From positions 1 to 62,184 of the forward strand of contig NZ_BAEO01000054.1 of the NCBI RefSeq assembly GCF_000314995.1: DNA of 62,184 nucleotides. The letters run 5' to 3'. The notes beneath the pieces were generated by a model, which was not told the origin of the DNA, made no database searches, and was given only the letters and a program-made list of their open reading frames with translations. Source of the stretch: Paraglaciecola arctica BSs20135. GTDB lineage: Bacteria; Pseudomonadota; Gammaproteobacteria; Enterobacterales; Alteromonadaceae. This document shows positions 43,552-53,090 of this stretch, piece by piece (position 1 is the first letter of the stretch; the number at the start of each line of letters is the position of its first letter). The position numbers and the translations under genes were made by a program.

Positions 43552-46121
43552 TTGATATCCGCTTGGTAACTGGTAGGTAAATTTTGTTTTTTGCTGCTAT
43601 AAGTTGACGAATTATCATGGGCGAGTTCGAACACAGTGTGTTGCTGTTCAATGCTCAGTTTACTTTGATCAATAGAGTTTAATAATTCAGAGGCTTTTTC
43701 TTTATCACCAATTGAAAAATACGCGTTAGTGTAAGCCAATAATTCTTCATCTAGAAAATGTCGTGCAGTTGACGCCTCAAATTCTGATACAGCCTGCTGA
43801 GCTCGACCTGAAATCACTAAAATGTTGACGTATTCAACGTTCTCCTGGCTATTCTTTTTAAAATTAGTCAGCTTGCTTAAGGCATTTTCAAACTTGTCAT
43901 CATTAAGTGCTAAATAACTCTTAGCCGTTAAGGAAAGTATATTAAAAGTTGCATTTTCATCTTCTATTGTTTCCCGTTGCTCAACTGCTTCAATAACACT
44001 TTTATAGTCACTAAGGCGAAAAGCCATTTCAATTTCTTGTTCTAAAAACAACTCACAAACATTAGATTTTAATTCGCCACAGAGCTGTACCCCAAAAGTA
44101 TTGTAGGTTCTTGCAAGTGCGAACTCATGAGCTGCAAAATACAAATTGAATTGTTGCAAGTATAAATTGAGTAGCTCGTTCTGATAATTAGGAAGTAATT
44201 GGCGGTAGATTTCTTCTTGTTTATTTAAGAAACTTTCTGCCGGACGTTGATCATCATTATTGACGGTCACATTGAAAGCTAGGCCATATAAAGAAGCTAA
44301 ATCTGGCTGAGTGTTGTGGTAAATTTTTTCAGCCATAACAATTGCATCGTGCATTTCAATATTAGCTTCTTCTAATTGCGCTTCAGTGATGTATTGCTGG
44401 GCTAAGAATGCCTTATACCAAACTTGAGTGATATCTGAATTGTCTAACGCTTTTAACTCACTCAACAAACTCCTTACTTCATCAGAGCCAGATTTAATAG
44501 CAATTTCAAGCGCCACTTTTAAGCGTTCAAATTGTTGTTCTGAAGTGCCACCTAATAATTTTGCTTGTGATAACCACTGTTGGGTTAATGTTTGATTGGC
44601 TTGATGAGCGCTTATTTTTGCTAAAATCAATAAGGCATCAAGTTGATGCATTAAATTGTTATCTTCACTTTGTATTAAGGCAATAGCTTGCTCATGTCTG
44701 CCTAACATAAATGCAATCTTCGCTTTTATTAATTGCCCCTCTATAGTGATGTTGTCTAAATCGGAGATTACGTTTTCCGCGTCTATTATGAGCCCCAAAT
44801 TTAGTAAACTGTTCGCTAAGGTTATTAATAGATGTGTTTTGGTAATAGGGTCGTTGATGTGCTCTTTGCCTATTAATTCAGTACCATATTTCAGCAAATC
44901 TGCTGCACTTAAGTTTTCACTCTTGGCTAAGCTAGGTGATGTTGCGCTTAATATATTTTCGTAAAATTTGAGTATGTTTTGACTCTTTTGATTAGCGGCA
45001 ATTAATTGGTTGTTTTGTAGACTAAGAGTGATACCAATAAATAAAAGTAAAGTAGGTAGAAAAACAGATGATATTGCTGAAACCGGAGCTCTTTTAAGCC
45101 ACTTTCTGTATTTGTAAATAGGATCGCTTCGATACCACAATAGAGGCCGTATGCTTAGAAAATCGCTAATAGATACCGATAGCGAATGCGCAGTATCAAA
45201 TCGTTCATTAGGTGAAGTACTGCATGCACATTTAATAATTGCATCAATCTCACTATTTTTCTCAGTATGACTAACACATATGCGTAACACTTTACCTAAT
45301 GAATAAACGTCGCTTGATGTAGTGATTGACTCGCCATTTATTTGTTCAGGACTTGCATATCCCCGACTTGCCGCAAGAAAAGACTGGGCTGATGGGAGAT
45401 CATCTGCAGGTTCAGAAGAATGACTTTGGTATCTTGCAATACCAAAGTCCATTAACTTAGGCTCGCCTTGTTTATCCACTAAAATATTGGAGGGTTTAAT
45501 ATCAGCATGAATAACCATATTTTGGTGAGCTTCATGAACGGCATTACACACTTTTTGAATGAGTTTTAAGCGGGCTTTCAAATCTAAATTGTTTTGGTCA
45601 CAAAAACTGTCAATTGGTAGTCCATCAACGTATTCCATTACCATGTAGGGCATGCCGTTTTCGGTTGCATCAATGGTGTGAAGCTTAGCTATATTGGTAT
45701 GATCTAAATTTGCTAAATGCTGCGCTTCTTTTTGCAGAAAGTTTTCGCCCGCCAAAGCGGCAATAGACGGATAAACAAATTTTATTGCAACTTTATGCTC
45801 TAGTTGACCATCATTTCGTTCACCTAAATAGACAGCTCCCATGCCTCCATGGCCTAATTTTCTAGTGAGTTTGTATAAACCAACCTGAGTTCCTTCAAGA
45901 TTAAAAATACGATTATTTTCAACCAACGAATCAGCTTGCCAACCAATTAATGCTTTAAATTGGGTGTTTTCTTGGTTTTTGTAGTGAGCATCAATTAGCG
46001 AAGAGGTTTCACTATATAACTTGTCATCCACTTGAATAAACGCAGGTAAATTTTCCAACATATTATCTTCATCGAGACGAAGTAAATGTTGGAATAATAA
46101 GAGGGAATTATCAAATTTCAC
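43521..46121 (-). CDS. Transmembrane Ser/Thr protein kinase with TPR-like periplasmic domain
   Basis: 866 residues. Hanks-type kinase domain at about 75-335: glycine loop LGHGGMGAVYLG, ATP lysine in VAIKF (near 113), catalytic loop IHADIKPSN (Asp near 207) and DFG. The HRD Arg is Ala here, as in kinases not needing activation-loop phosphorylation. One membrane helix (about 347-369) puts the remaining ~500 residues in the periplasm; these are helical and TPR-like (QWLSQAKLLGG, AIALIQSEDN). Start is GTG with AAGGA nine bases upstream. It lies 33 bases after the ECF sigma gene, the kinase-sigma pairing in which sigma is activated by phosphorylation (EcfP-PknT type). Confidence 0.9.
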   Translation of the reverse strand: MKFDNSLLLFQHLLRLDEDNMLENLPAFIQVDDKLYSETSSLIDAHYKNQENTQFKALIGWQADSLVENNRIFNLEGTQVGLYKLTRKLGHGGMGAVYLGERNDGQLEHKVAIKFVYPSIAALAGENFLQKEAQHLANLDHTNIAKLHTIDATENGMPYMVMEYVDGLPIDSFCDQNNLDLKARLKLIQKVCNAVHEAHQNMVIHADIKPSNILVDKQGEPKLMDFGIARYQSHSSEPADDLPSAQSFLAASRGYASPEQINGESITTSSDVYSLGKVLRICVSHTEKNSEIDAIIKCACSTSPNERFDTAHSLSVSISDFLSIRPLLWYRSDPIYKYRKWLKRAPVSAISSVFLPTLLLFIGITLSLQNNQLIAANQKSQNILKFYENILSATSPSLAKSENLSAADLLKYGTELIGKEHINDPITKTHLLITLANSLLNLGLIIDAENVISDLDNITIEGQLIKAKIAFMLGRHEQAIALIQSEDNNLMHQLDALLILAKISAHQANQTLTQQWLSQAKLLGGTSEQQFERLKVALEIAIKSGSDEVRSLLSELKALDNSDITQVWYKAFLAQQYITEAQLEEANIEMHDAIVMAEKIYHNTQPDLASLYGLAFNVTVNNDDQRPAESFLNKQEEIYRQLLPNYQNELLNLYLQQFNLYFAAHEFALARTYNTFGVQLCGELKSNVCELFLEQEIEMAFRLSDYKSVIEAVEQRETIEDENATFNILSLTAKSYLALNDDKFENALSKLTNFKKNSQENVEYVNILVISGRAQQAVSEFEASTARHFLDEELLAYTNAYFSIGDKEKASELLNSIDQSKLSIEQQHTVFELAHDNSSTYSSKKQNLPTSYQADINCSNQEECMP

Positions 46122-46154
46122 GGATTAAAGTCCTTGTACAAAACTACAAAATCA

Positions 46155-46757
46155 TTAAGAAAGGCATTGAGTACGCAGATATGCCTTAGCAGTAGATAGT
46201 TCGTTGTACACAGTGGACTTATTGATACCTAACTCGGTTTTTATATCATCAATGTCATAGCCAAGAAAATAATGTAGTAATGCCACATTATACGACCGAG
46301 GGGAAAGCTCTTGCAGTTTACTTAACGCCCCATCAAACAAAAAATAAGGTTCTGGGTCGTCTATCTGAACTAAAAAATCGGTTAGAAATTCATGCTCTTG
46401 AGTTCTTTTTCTGGCCGATTTAGCTTTTAGGTCATCCAGTAACATCCACCTGACATACGATGCTAGAGATAAATAAAATTGCTCTCTATTATCGAATATC
46501 TCACTGGGTGGTGTAAGACTGGCCAAAACATCATGTAACAAAGATGTTGTGTTAGGTAGTTGGTCGATAAGGTTCTGCGATGCGCCCTTCTGGGCTTTAG
46601 TGGATATTTGTTTTTTGACTATGCCTTTCAGATGGTAATAGATGATACTGCGCAATTGATTCGCACTGTCTAAATCATTGTCCACTATCCAGCTGTTTAA
46701 TATTTCGGTAAAGGGCTGATCTTCATGAGTGGTAAAACTCGCTTGTTGTTGATCCAT
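46155..46757 (-). CDS. ECF sigma factor paired with a Ser/Thr kinase
   Basis: 200 residues with region 2 at about 30-115 (YYHLKGIVKKQI, ASYVRWMLLDDLKAKSARKR) and region 4 at about 140-198 (LQELSPRSYNVALLHYFLGY, INKSTVYNELSTAKAYLR). It belongs to the PF07638-type ECF sigma factors, which are coupled to Ser/Thr kinases instead of an anti-sigma factor; none is seen here. The kinase gene follows immediately. Probable targets are the surface-protein genes of this block, which is an inference. Start ATG at 46757. Confidence 0.88.
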   Translation of the reverse strand: MDQQQASFTTHEDQPFTEILNSWIVDNDLDSANQLRSIIYYHLKGIVKKQISTKAQKGASQNLIDQLPNTTSLLHDVLASLTPPSEIFDNREQFYLSLASYVRWMLLDDLKAKSARKRTQEHEFLTDFLVQIDDPEPYFLFDGALSKLQELSPRSYNVALLHYFLGYDIDDIKTELGINKSTVYNELSTAKAYLRTQCLS

Positions 46758-46905
46758 TATTTTAATTCAACTTATTATTATTGTTGTTATACAAGCTTTT
46801 TATGCCAGTCTTTGTTTCTGCCAGCCAAAGTTTATAACAAATAAATAATACATAACACAATGAATATTATGATTTTTTTGTTCCATAATAGAATTACAGA
46901 CAAAA

Positions 46906-47010
46906 AAAAAGCCGCTGCTTTTAAGCAGCGGCATATTTTAATAAACTCTTACATCGACATAGGTTTAAAGGGCAAATCTCGATAACGTTTACCTGATGCT
47001 GCGAATACGG
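46906..47010. repeat. Right copy of the direct repeat flanking the 12-kb block
   Basis: Covers the terminator and last ~20 codons of the molybdenum hydroxylase gene. It aligns in direct orientation with 34708-34823, including 30 identical bases (46973-47002) and a related terminator hairpin. The repeat pair encloses the lipoprotein, AraC, Ig, kinase and sigma genes. Confidence 0.7.
46909..46935 (-). terminator. Terminator of the molybdenum hydroxylase operon
   Basis: GCCGCTGCTT and AAGCAGCGGC arms around a short loop, with a run of nine T residues following in the minus direction. Confidence 0.88.
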
Positions 47011-49147
47011 CATTAGCTAATGCTGGTGCAAATGGCCCTAGGCCAGGTTCACCTAAACCTGTAGGTTTGTAGTCATTTTCCATGAAATGCACATTAACTT
47101 GGGGCATTTCATTGATACGTAGCACTGGGTAATTATGGAAGTTTGAATTCACCACAGCGCCGTCTCTAAACACCACTTCGGTGCGCAATGATAGCGACAT
47201 ACCCATTACCACTGCGCCTTCCATTTGTGCGGTTGCACTATCAGTATTCAGCACTTGGCCACAGTCTACAATCGCATCTACTTCTAGCACTTTGATGTCT
47301 TCGCCATTAACTTCTACTCGAACAGCCATGGCTACATAAGTATTAAAACTATAATGCACCGCTATACCTAAACCTTGATTTTTAGGTAATTTGTCGCGGT
47401 TAGCCCAGTTGGACATTTTTGCGGCCATAGCCAATGCACCTTTTGAGCGTGCGACTTGTTCGGCTTGCTCGGCATTTTTGTTGTTGTCATAAATGCTGTT
47501 TAACAGGCTAACCGTGTCTTTTTTGGTTTTGTGTGCCAATTCATCGGCAGCACTACCAAAGGCAAAACCATAAAATATGGCGTAAACCGCTCGGTACCAA
47601 CCAATTCGGGTATGGGCTTTAGCTTCACCTGTTTCACTGCGATAGTTAGCTATACCAAAAGGATGATTATCTACATCACCTAAATTATTGGCCGGAGCTC
47701 TATCAAGTGATGGGTCAAACAATGACGCTATAGCCGGAAAAGCTGCGCGGTGTAACCAGCCTGTCACATTGCCGTCTTTATCCACAGCCGCTTCAATATG
47801 CTGGGCATTAATTGAGTGGTAATAACCGGTGCGCATATCTTCTTCACGAGACCAGGTAAGTTGTACCGGTGCATTAACAGCCTGTGACAATACCGCGGCT
47901 TCGTGAACATAGTCACATTTAAACTTACGTCCAAACGCACCACCCGCCATAGTCACATTGACGAATATATCTTTTGGTTCACGTTTTAGGTATTGCCCTA
48001 ACACTTTTTGAATATCGGCAGGACTTTGTGTGGCAGCCCACACTTCACAGCTGTCTTTTTGTACCCAAACCACTGAAGCATTGGGCTCCATAGGTGAGTG
48101 TGACAAATGCCCACCTGTGTAGGTAGCTTTCACCACGTGTTCGGCTTCTGCAAAGGCTTTAGTGATATCTCCGCGCTCGGCAGCAAGCTGAGCCGGGCTT
48201 TCTACATTTTTGACTAGCTGGGCTTTATAGGCCTTAGTGTCGTAACTTTGATGTTCGCCTAAGTCCCATTCAATCTTTAACTTTTTAAGAGCCTGTTGAG
48301 CCGTCCAAGTGTTGTCTGCTACTACTGCTACGCCACCTAGTGATCCAAAAGGCACTTCAAATCTTGGAATTTCGATGACATCAATCACACCTTTGACTTG
48401 TTTGGCGGCAGTTTTATCGACACTTTTTAGCTTGCCGCCCATAACGGGGCAATGGGTGATAGCCGCATATTTTAACCCTGGCATTTTGGTATCCACGCCG
48501 TAGGTTAATTTGCCCACCACTATGTCACCTTGATTGTGCCTAGCGATATCTTTACCGATATATTTGTAATCTTTCTTTTCTTTGAGGGTAACACTCGCTG
48601 GCACTTGCTCATTTGCAGCAAGGCTGGCTAACTCGCCATAACCGAGTTTTTGTTGATTATTTTTGTTGATGACAAAGTGGTTATCAGCCATACAATCTTG
48701 TGCTGGCACACCCCAGACTTTGGCGGCGGCTGCCACTAACATGACTTTGGCCGCTGCCCCTGCTTCACGCATGGGAATATACATAGTACGAATACTGGCC
48801 GAGCCGCCTGTGGCTTGAGAGCCGTATTTTTCTTCGTTACCTTCCCCCTGTTTAATGTTAACCCTTGTCCAATCGGCTTCGAGTTCGTCGGCTACAGCTG
48901 CAGGTAAGGCAGTGCTAATACCTTGGCCCATTTCACAGCGGCCACAGTAGATTAAGGTATCGCCGTTATCGGCAATATGGATAAAGGCATTGGGATTAAA
49001 GGTGCTGTCTTCGCCCATTTTAAAACCGGCTATAGTGGTTTGCGGCAAACTAATACCCAATACTAAACCACCTGTTGCTAAACCAGATTGTTTAAGGAAT
49101 TTACGACGACTTTCATTTGATACAGTATTTTGTTTAGAAACGCTCAT
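46949..49147 (-). CDS. Molybdenum hydroxylase large subunit (isoquinoline 1-oxidoreductase beta-like)
   Basis: 732 residues from the ATG at 49147, chosen because AAGGAGG sits just upstream; the longer frame starts 32 codons earlier without one. A Tat signal (SRRKFLKQSG, then an ALGISLPQT-like core) targets the folded cofactor-bearing protein to the periplasm. Aldehyde oxidase/xanthine dehydrogenase fold: QMGQGISTALPA-type start (CEMGQGISTALP), THCPVMGGKLKSV, GGAFGRKFKCD and the catalytic Glu in GLGEPGLGP. It pairs with the 2Fe-2S subunit gene, which ends one base before. Substrate may be an aldehyde or N-heterocycle; members of this group are often aldehyde-oxidising. Confidence 0.88.
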   Translation of the reverse strand: MSVSKQNTVSNESRRKFLKQSGLATGGLVLGISLPQTTIAGFKMGEDSTFNPNAFIHIADNGDTLIYCGRCEMGQGISTALPAAVADELEADWTRVNIKQGEGNEEKYGSQATGGSASIRTMYIPMREAGAAAKVMLVAAAAKVWGVPAQDCMADNHFVINKNNQQKLGYGELASLAANEQVPASVTLKEKKDYKYIGKDIARHNQGDIVVGKLTYGVDTKMPGLKYAAITHCPVMGGKLKSVDKTAAKQVKGVIDVIEIPRFEVPFGSLGGVAVVADNTWTAQQALKKLKIEWDLGEHQSYDTKAYKAQLVKNVESPAQLAAERGDITKAFAEAEHVVKATYTGGHLSHSPMEPNASVVWVQKDSCEVWAATQSPADIQKVLGQYLKREPKDIFVNVTMAGGAFGRKFKCDYVHEAAVLSQAVNAPVQLTWSREEDMRTGYYHSINAQHIEAAVDKDGNVTGWLHRAAFPAIASLFDPSLDRAPANNLGDVDNHPFGIANYRSETGEAKAHTRIGWYRAVYAIFYGFAFGSAADELAHKTKKDTVSLLNSIYDNNKNAEQAEQVARSKGALAMAAKMSNWANRDKLPKNQGLGIAVHYSFNTYVAMAVRVEVNGEDIKVLEVDAIVDCGQVLNTDSATAQMEGAVVMGMSLSLRTEVVFRDGAVVNSNFHNYPVLRINEMPQVNVHFMENDYKPTGLGEPGLGPFAPALANAVFAASGKRYRDLPFKPMSM

Positions 49148-49148
49148 C

Positions 49149-49616
49149 TTAGGCCTCCTTATACATTTCTTCAGCGGCATCAGAAACGGCTTGTTTGATA
49201 CGTTGATAGGTACCACAGCGGCAAATGTTACCTTGCATAGCATTGTCGATATCGTAACTACTAGGTTTTTTGTTGGTGGCTAAAAAACTGGCGGCGTTCA
49301 TAATTTGCCCTGCCTGACAGTAACCACATTGGGGTACTTTATTGGCTAACCAGGCTTTTTGCAGCGGATGATCACCATTTTCAGAGAGCCCTTCAATTGT
49401 GGTAATGGTTTTACCAGCCACAGCCGACACTGGCATTACACAGGAACGTGTTGCCTGCCCATCGATATGCACAGTACAAGCACCGCATAAGCCCATACCA
49501 CAACCAAACTTGGTCCCGGTTAATTCTAGTTTATCCCGCAAAAACCATAACAAAGGCATATCACCATCTACATCGATAGGATAACTTTTATCGTTAATCT
49601 TTATACTCTGACTCAT
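49149..49616 (-). CDS. Molybdenum hydroxylase 2Fe-2S subunit (isoquinoline 1-oxidoreductase alpha-like)
   Basis: 155 residues from the ATG at 49616 (GGAGAG six bases upstream; a GTG one codon earlier is in frame). The N-terminal plant-type ferredoxin domain binds one 2Fe-2S cluster (Cys39, Cys44, Cys47, Cys59). The C-terminal helical domain binds the second (Cys97, Cys100, Cys132, Cys134 in CGYC and CRC). It passes electrons from the molybdopterin subunit encoded next. No FAD subunit is present, so an external acceptor such as a cytochrome is likely. Confidence 0.93.
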   Translation of the reverse strand: MSQSIKINDKSYPIDVDGDMPLLWFLRDKLELTGTKFGCGMGLCGACTVHIDGQATRSCVMPVSAVAGKTITTIEGLSENGDHPLQKAWLANKVPQCGYCQAGQIMNAASFLATNKKPSSYDIDNAMQGNICRCGTYQRIKQAVSDAAEEMYKEA

Positions 49617-49704
49617 CACTCTCTCCGCTTTACTTATGAGTAGGCTGAATCGATGTTCTGAGTCTGCCTGATTATTTTATTTACGCTGCAAGCCACACAG
49701 AAGT

Positions 49705-52700
49705 TTAACCTTGGATCGCAGGTGTAGGAAACTTAGGTGGCGTTATAGGTTTAGTTTTAATCTTTTTCAATTGTTTAATCAATTCCTGCACACCTCTGAG
49801 TAATTGTGGATCCTCACCTTTAGCCAGAGATTTAGCATCTTGATAGACCTCAATATCAGGGGCAACACCAATATTTTCCGCTACCCATTTGTTATTCATT
49901 GGGTCAAACACCGCATTATCTGGCGCAGTCAGTGCTCCGCCGTCTACTAAGGCGTAATGCACGGATGATTTGACTAAACCACCCCAAGTGCGTGCACCAA
50001 TTAGCTTACCCACTTTTTGTTGACGAAACGCCCATGGAAAATAATCTCCCCCCGAGCCAGCTAACTCATTAATCAGTAACACTTTAGGTCCTTTTATCCC
50101 TAATGGTAACAACAGCGGTTTGCCGTTAGGCACTTCATTGGTGAGAGCTGAGCGGAGTTTTCGACTCATCAAATCCACCATGTAGTCATCTAAATAACCA
50201 CCACCGTTGAAACGTTCATCAATTAACGCTCCTAACTTGTCTTGTTGGGCAAAGAAATAGCGATTAAATGAAACAAAGCCAGGTTCAGCGGTATTAGGTA
50301 CCCATATATAGGCCAATTTGCCATCAGATAACTTGTCGACCAATCTACGATTATCTTCAACCCAAGCACGTTGCCTTAAGGAACTTTCTTTAGCAATTGG
50401 TTTAACTGTTATTTGCCAAGCTTCGCTGAAGTTAGGTTTATCGTTAATATGTAATACTGTTTGCTGATCCACTGTACCGTCTAAAAATTCATAAGGATTA
50501 TCTGCACTGGTTAACTCTTGACCATTTACACCAACCAAATATTGCCCTTCGGCCACTTTTAAACCCGGCTGATCCAAAGGGCCTTTTAGTTTGGGATTCC
50601 AACTTTCAGCTGTAAATATTCGACTAAGCTGCCAACGCCCTTCTTTAGGGATTAAATCTGCACCTAATAAACCCGCGCTAGCCTTTGCTGTTTTGGGAAA
50701 ATCGCCGCCAAACACAAAACTGTGACCTACCGACAATTCACCGTTCACCATATCCAACAAATAAGTTAGATCAGCGCGGTGTTTGATATGTTTGACTAAA
50801 GGTTCGTATCGGCTAAATACTTCATTCCAATCACGGCCGTGCATATTTTTATCGTAAAAATAATCTCGCTGATAACGCCATGCTTCTACAAACATCTGAC
50901 GCCATTCTTTTTGACGGTCGAGGCTCATCATCAACTTAATATCAAAGGGTTTGTCTGGTTTAGCTGTAGGTTTATCTGCGTCCACCACAAACCATTTAGG
51001 GCCTTGTTTTATCAGTAATTTTTTATGGTTTGCAGAAATACTTACTGATTCAATGCCTTCTATAAAGGTTTTAGCTTCTCGTGTTTTTAGGTCGAACTTT
51101 AGCAACTCAAGCTCTCCTTCTTCGCCTTGTTTTTTGGCAAAAAACACCGTTCCTTCTGGCGCTGTCATAGTAAAAACATAATTTCCTACTGGCATGGGGA
51201 GCGGTAAAATACGCCTTTCAATATTATCGAAGTCTATTTTAATTAATTCTACCGATTCTTTTTCTGATTTTTTGTCTTCAGTCTCACCTTTTGCCGAAGC
51301 GCTGTCGTCGGCTGATTTTTCATCGTCTTTTTTAGGTTTGTCTTTTGGGGCTTCATTTTCTTCATTGTTTTCCTCATCACTGCGCGGAGCAAAAGGCGAG
51401 GTTTCATCTGCTAACAAGCTCACAACATAAGGTGCGTACTCTGCATCAGCTGCCATTGAACTGGTATTTGCCCAACCACTATTTAAGCCATAATCGGTGC
51501 TGGCCAAGAAATACAAATATTTACTATTTTGATCCCATGCAGGTGACAAAGAATTAGCAAATTTATTGGTTAAAAAATGCGTTTTTTGGCTGTCTACTGA
51601 ATAGATTTTGATTTGCTGAAAGTTGTTATCAGCCGTTTTTACATAAGCCAATTGATTGGAATCAGGAGACCAAGCTAAATCGTTTCTACCTCGTTCCATA
51701 TTGTTGCCGCCGACATCAAGGGTTTTGATGTTTTTAGTGGCTAATTCTATTAAACGAATACGCACATCATCGTCTACAAACGCAATATACTTACCATCAG
51801 GAGACCATATTGGTTCCCAGGCCATTTTTGACTCTCCAATTGCTATAGATTGTAGCTCTGACAAACCATCTTGAGACTGCAACATCAGCTGATAACCTTG
51901 TTCACCTTTATCAGAAAACCAAGCAATGTGCTCTCCATCAGGTGACCAAATGGGCGCTCTGTCTGCAGCATCAGAAGATTGCGTGAGATTTCGTACACTG
52001 CCATGTTCCACTGGAACCGTGAATATTTCACCACGAGAGGCCATGAGCGCTCGTTTTCCTGTAGGTGATAACGAAGCAGAGTTTGCCTTTTTCCCCACAT
52101 CTTGCCATTTGGTTTCAGCCCAAGGGAAATCGCCGATTAGGGTTATGGATAATTTTTGCAGTTGTTCAGTGGCTAAATCAAAGGTAAACAAATCACCGTT
52201 TTGTTCCAATATTAACTGTTTGCCATTAGTGCCTAATTGTTTGATATCAGCGTTTTTAAATTCGGTGATTTGTTTGAGTCTTTTTCGTTTTACAGAATAT
52301 GACCAGACATTCGAAACCCAATCTCTGTCTGATAAGAAATAAACTGTATCGCCCACCCAAACAGGTTCAATATCTATGGTTGAGTCGCTGTCGATCATAG
52401 TTTCTTTAAGACTGTCTAGATCAACCACCACTAGAGGAGTATTTTGGCCACCTCTATAGTTACGCCATTCACCATCCCAACGCGACATACGGTCAATAAC
52501 CATTTGATTGCCATCAGCTGAATAGGCACCATTATATGCCCATTGGTCGAGCACTAACTCGGCTGAACCGCCTTTGGTTGATATAGTCCACAAACGGTTA
52601 ATAGGCCTGGGGGCAGTATCACGACCGGAAACAAACAAGACCTTTTGCCCATCAGGTGTCCAACCTCGTACACTGCCACCAGCGGCATGCCATGATAATC

Positions 52701-53004
52701 TCTTAGGCTGGCCACCATTAGTGGGCATAACGTAAACTGAATCAGTTCCAGAGCGATTAGATGAAAACGCGATACTTTGACCATCGGGAGAAAAGTGGGG
52801 GTGGCTTTCTACTGCTGCAGTGCTGGTCAACCTTTTACTATTTTGCCCCGATAAATCGGTTATCCAAATATCAGCTGCATGCACAAATGCGATATGGCTA
52901 TCGCTAATACTAGGTTGTCGCAATAGTCGAGTTTCTTCGGCAAAAGACTGGGGTAATATAAATATGCTGGCCACAATTAATAACCATGGTAAAAACTTAA
53001 TCAT
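49705..53004 (-). CDS. Tricorn-like S41 peptidase with TolB-type propeller
   Basis: 1099 residues. Signal peptide 1-22; PD40/TolB-like beta-propellers (about 30-330 and 335-530; HPHFSPDGQSIAFSSNRSG, APIWSPDGEHIAWFS); a charged Lys/Glu/Asp-rich insert (about 535-580); a further propeller and linker; then a C1 helical domain, PDZ-like region (about 790-860) and an S41 core with the catalytic Ser near 984 in ELAGSGGDYFPW. This is the tricorn protease order. The archaeal enzyme trims proteasome peptides in the cytosol, while this one is exported and probably degrades peptides in the periplasm. It lies 86 bases after the ABC permease and may share its operon. Confidence 0.9.
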   Translation of the reverse strand: MIKFLPWLLIVASIFILPQSFAEETRLLRQPSISDSHIAFVHAADIWITDLSGQNSKRLTSTAAVESHPHFSPDGQSIAFSSNRSGTDSVYVMPTNGGQPKRLSWHAAGGSVRGWTPDGQKVLFVSGRDTAPRPINRLWTISTKGGSAELVLDQWAYNGAYSADGNQMVIDRMSRWDGEWRNYRGGQNTPLVVVDLDSLKETMIDSDSTIDIEPVWVGDTVYFLSDRDWVSNVWSYSVKRKRLKQITEFKNADIKQLGTNGKQLILEQNGDLFTFDLATEQLQKLSITLIGDFPWAETKWQDVGKKANSASLSPTGKRALMASRGEIFTVPVEHGSVRNLTQSSDAADRAPIWSPDGEHIAWFSDKGEQGYQLMLQSQDGLSELQSIAIGESKMAWEPIWSPDGKYIAFVDDDVRIRLIELATKNIKTLDVGGNNMERGRNDLAWSPDSNQLAYVKTADNNFQQIKIYSVDSQKTHFLTNKFANSLSPAWDQNSKYLYFLASTDYGLNSGWANTSSMAADAEYAPYVVSLLADETSPFAPRSDEENNEENEAPKDKPKKDDEKSADDSASAKGETEDKKSEKESVELIKIDFDNIERRILPLPMPVGNYVFTMTAPEGTVFFAKKQGEEGELELLKFDLKTREAKTFIEGIESVSISANHKKLLIKQGPKWFVVDADKPTAKPDKPFDIKLMMSLDRQKEWRQMFVEAWRYQRDYFYDKNMHGRDWNEVFSRYEPLVKHIKHRADLTYLLDMVNGELSVGHSFVFGGDFPKTAKASAGLLGADLIPKEGRWQLSRIFTAESWNPKLKGPLDQPGLKVAEGQYLVGVNGQELTSADNPYEFLDGTVDQQTVLHINDKPNFSEAWQITVKPIAKESSLRQRAWVEDNRRLVDKLSDGKLAYIWVPNTAEPGFVSFNRYFFAQQDKLGALIDERFNGGGYLDDYMVDLMSRKLRSALTNEVPNGKPLLLPLGIKGPKVLLINELAGSGGDYFPWAFRQQKVGKLIGARTWGGLVKSSVHYALVDGGALTAPDNAVFDPMNNKWVAENIGVAPDIEVYQDAKSLAKGEDPQLLRGVQELIKQLKKIKTKPITPPKFPTPAIQG

Positions 53005-53090
53005 TCGGTGTTCCTTTTGATGATGAGCACTAAGAAGTCTAATTAGCGGCTTAAGTTACACTCCAACTGTACATTTTTTAGCCAGCTAGC

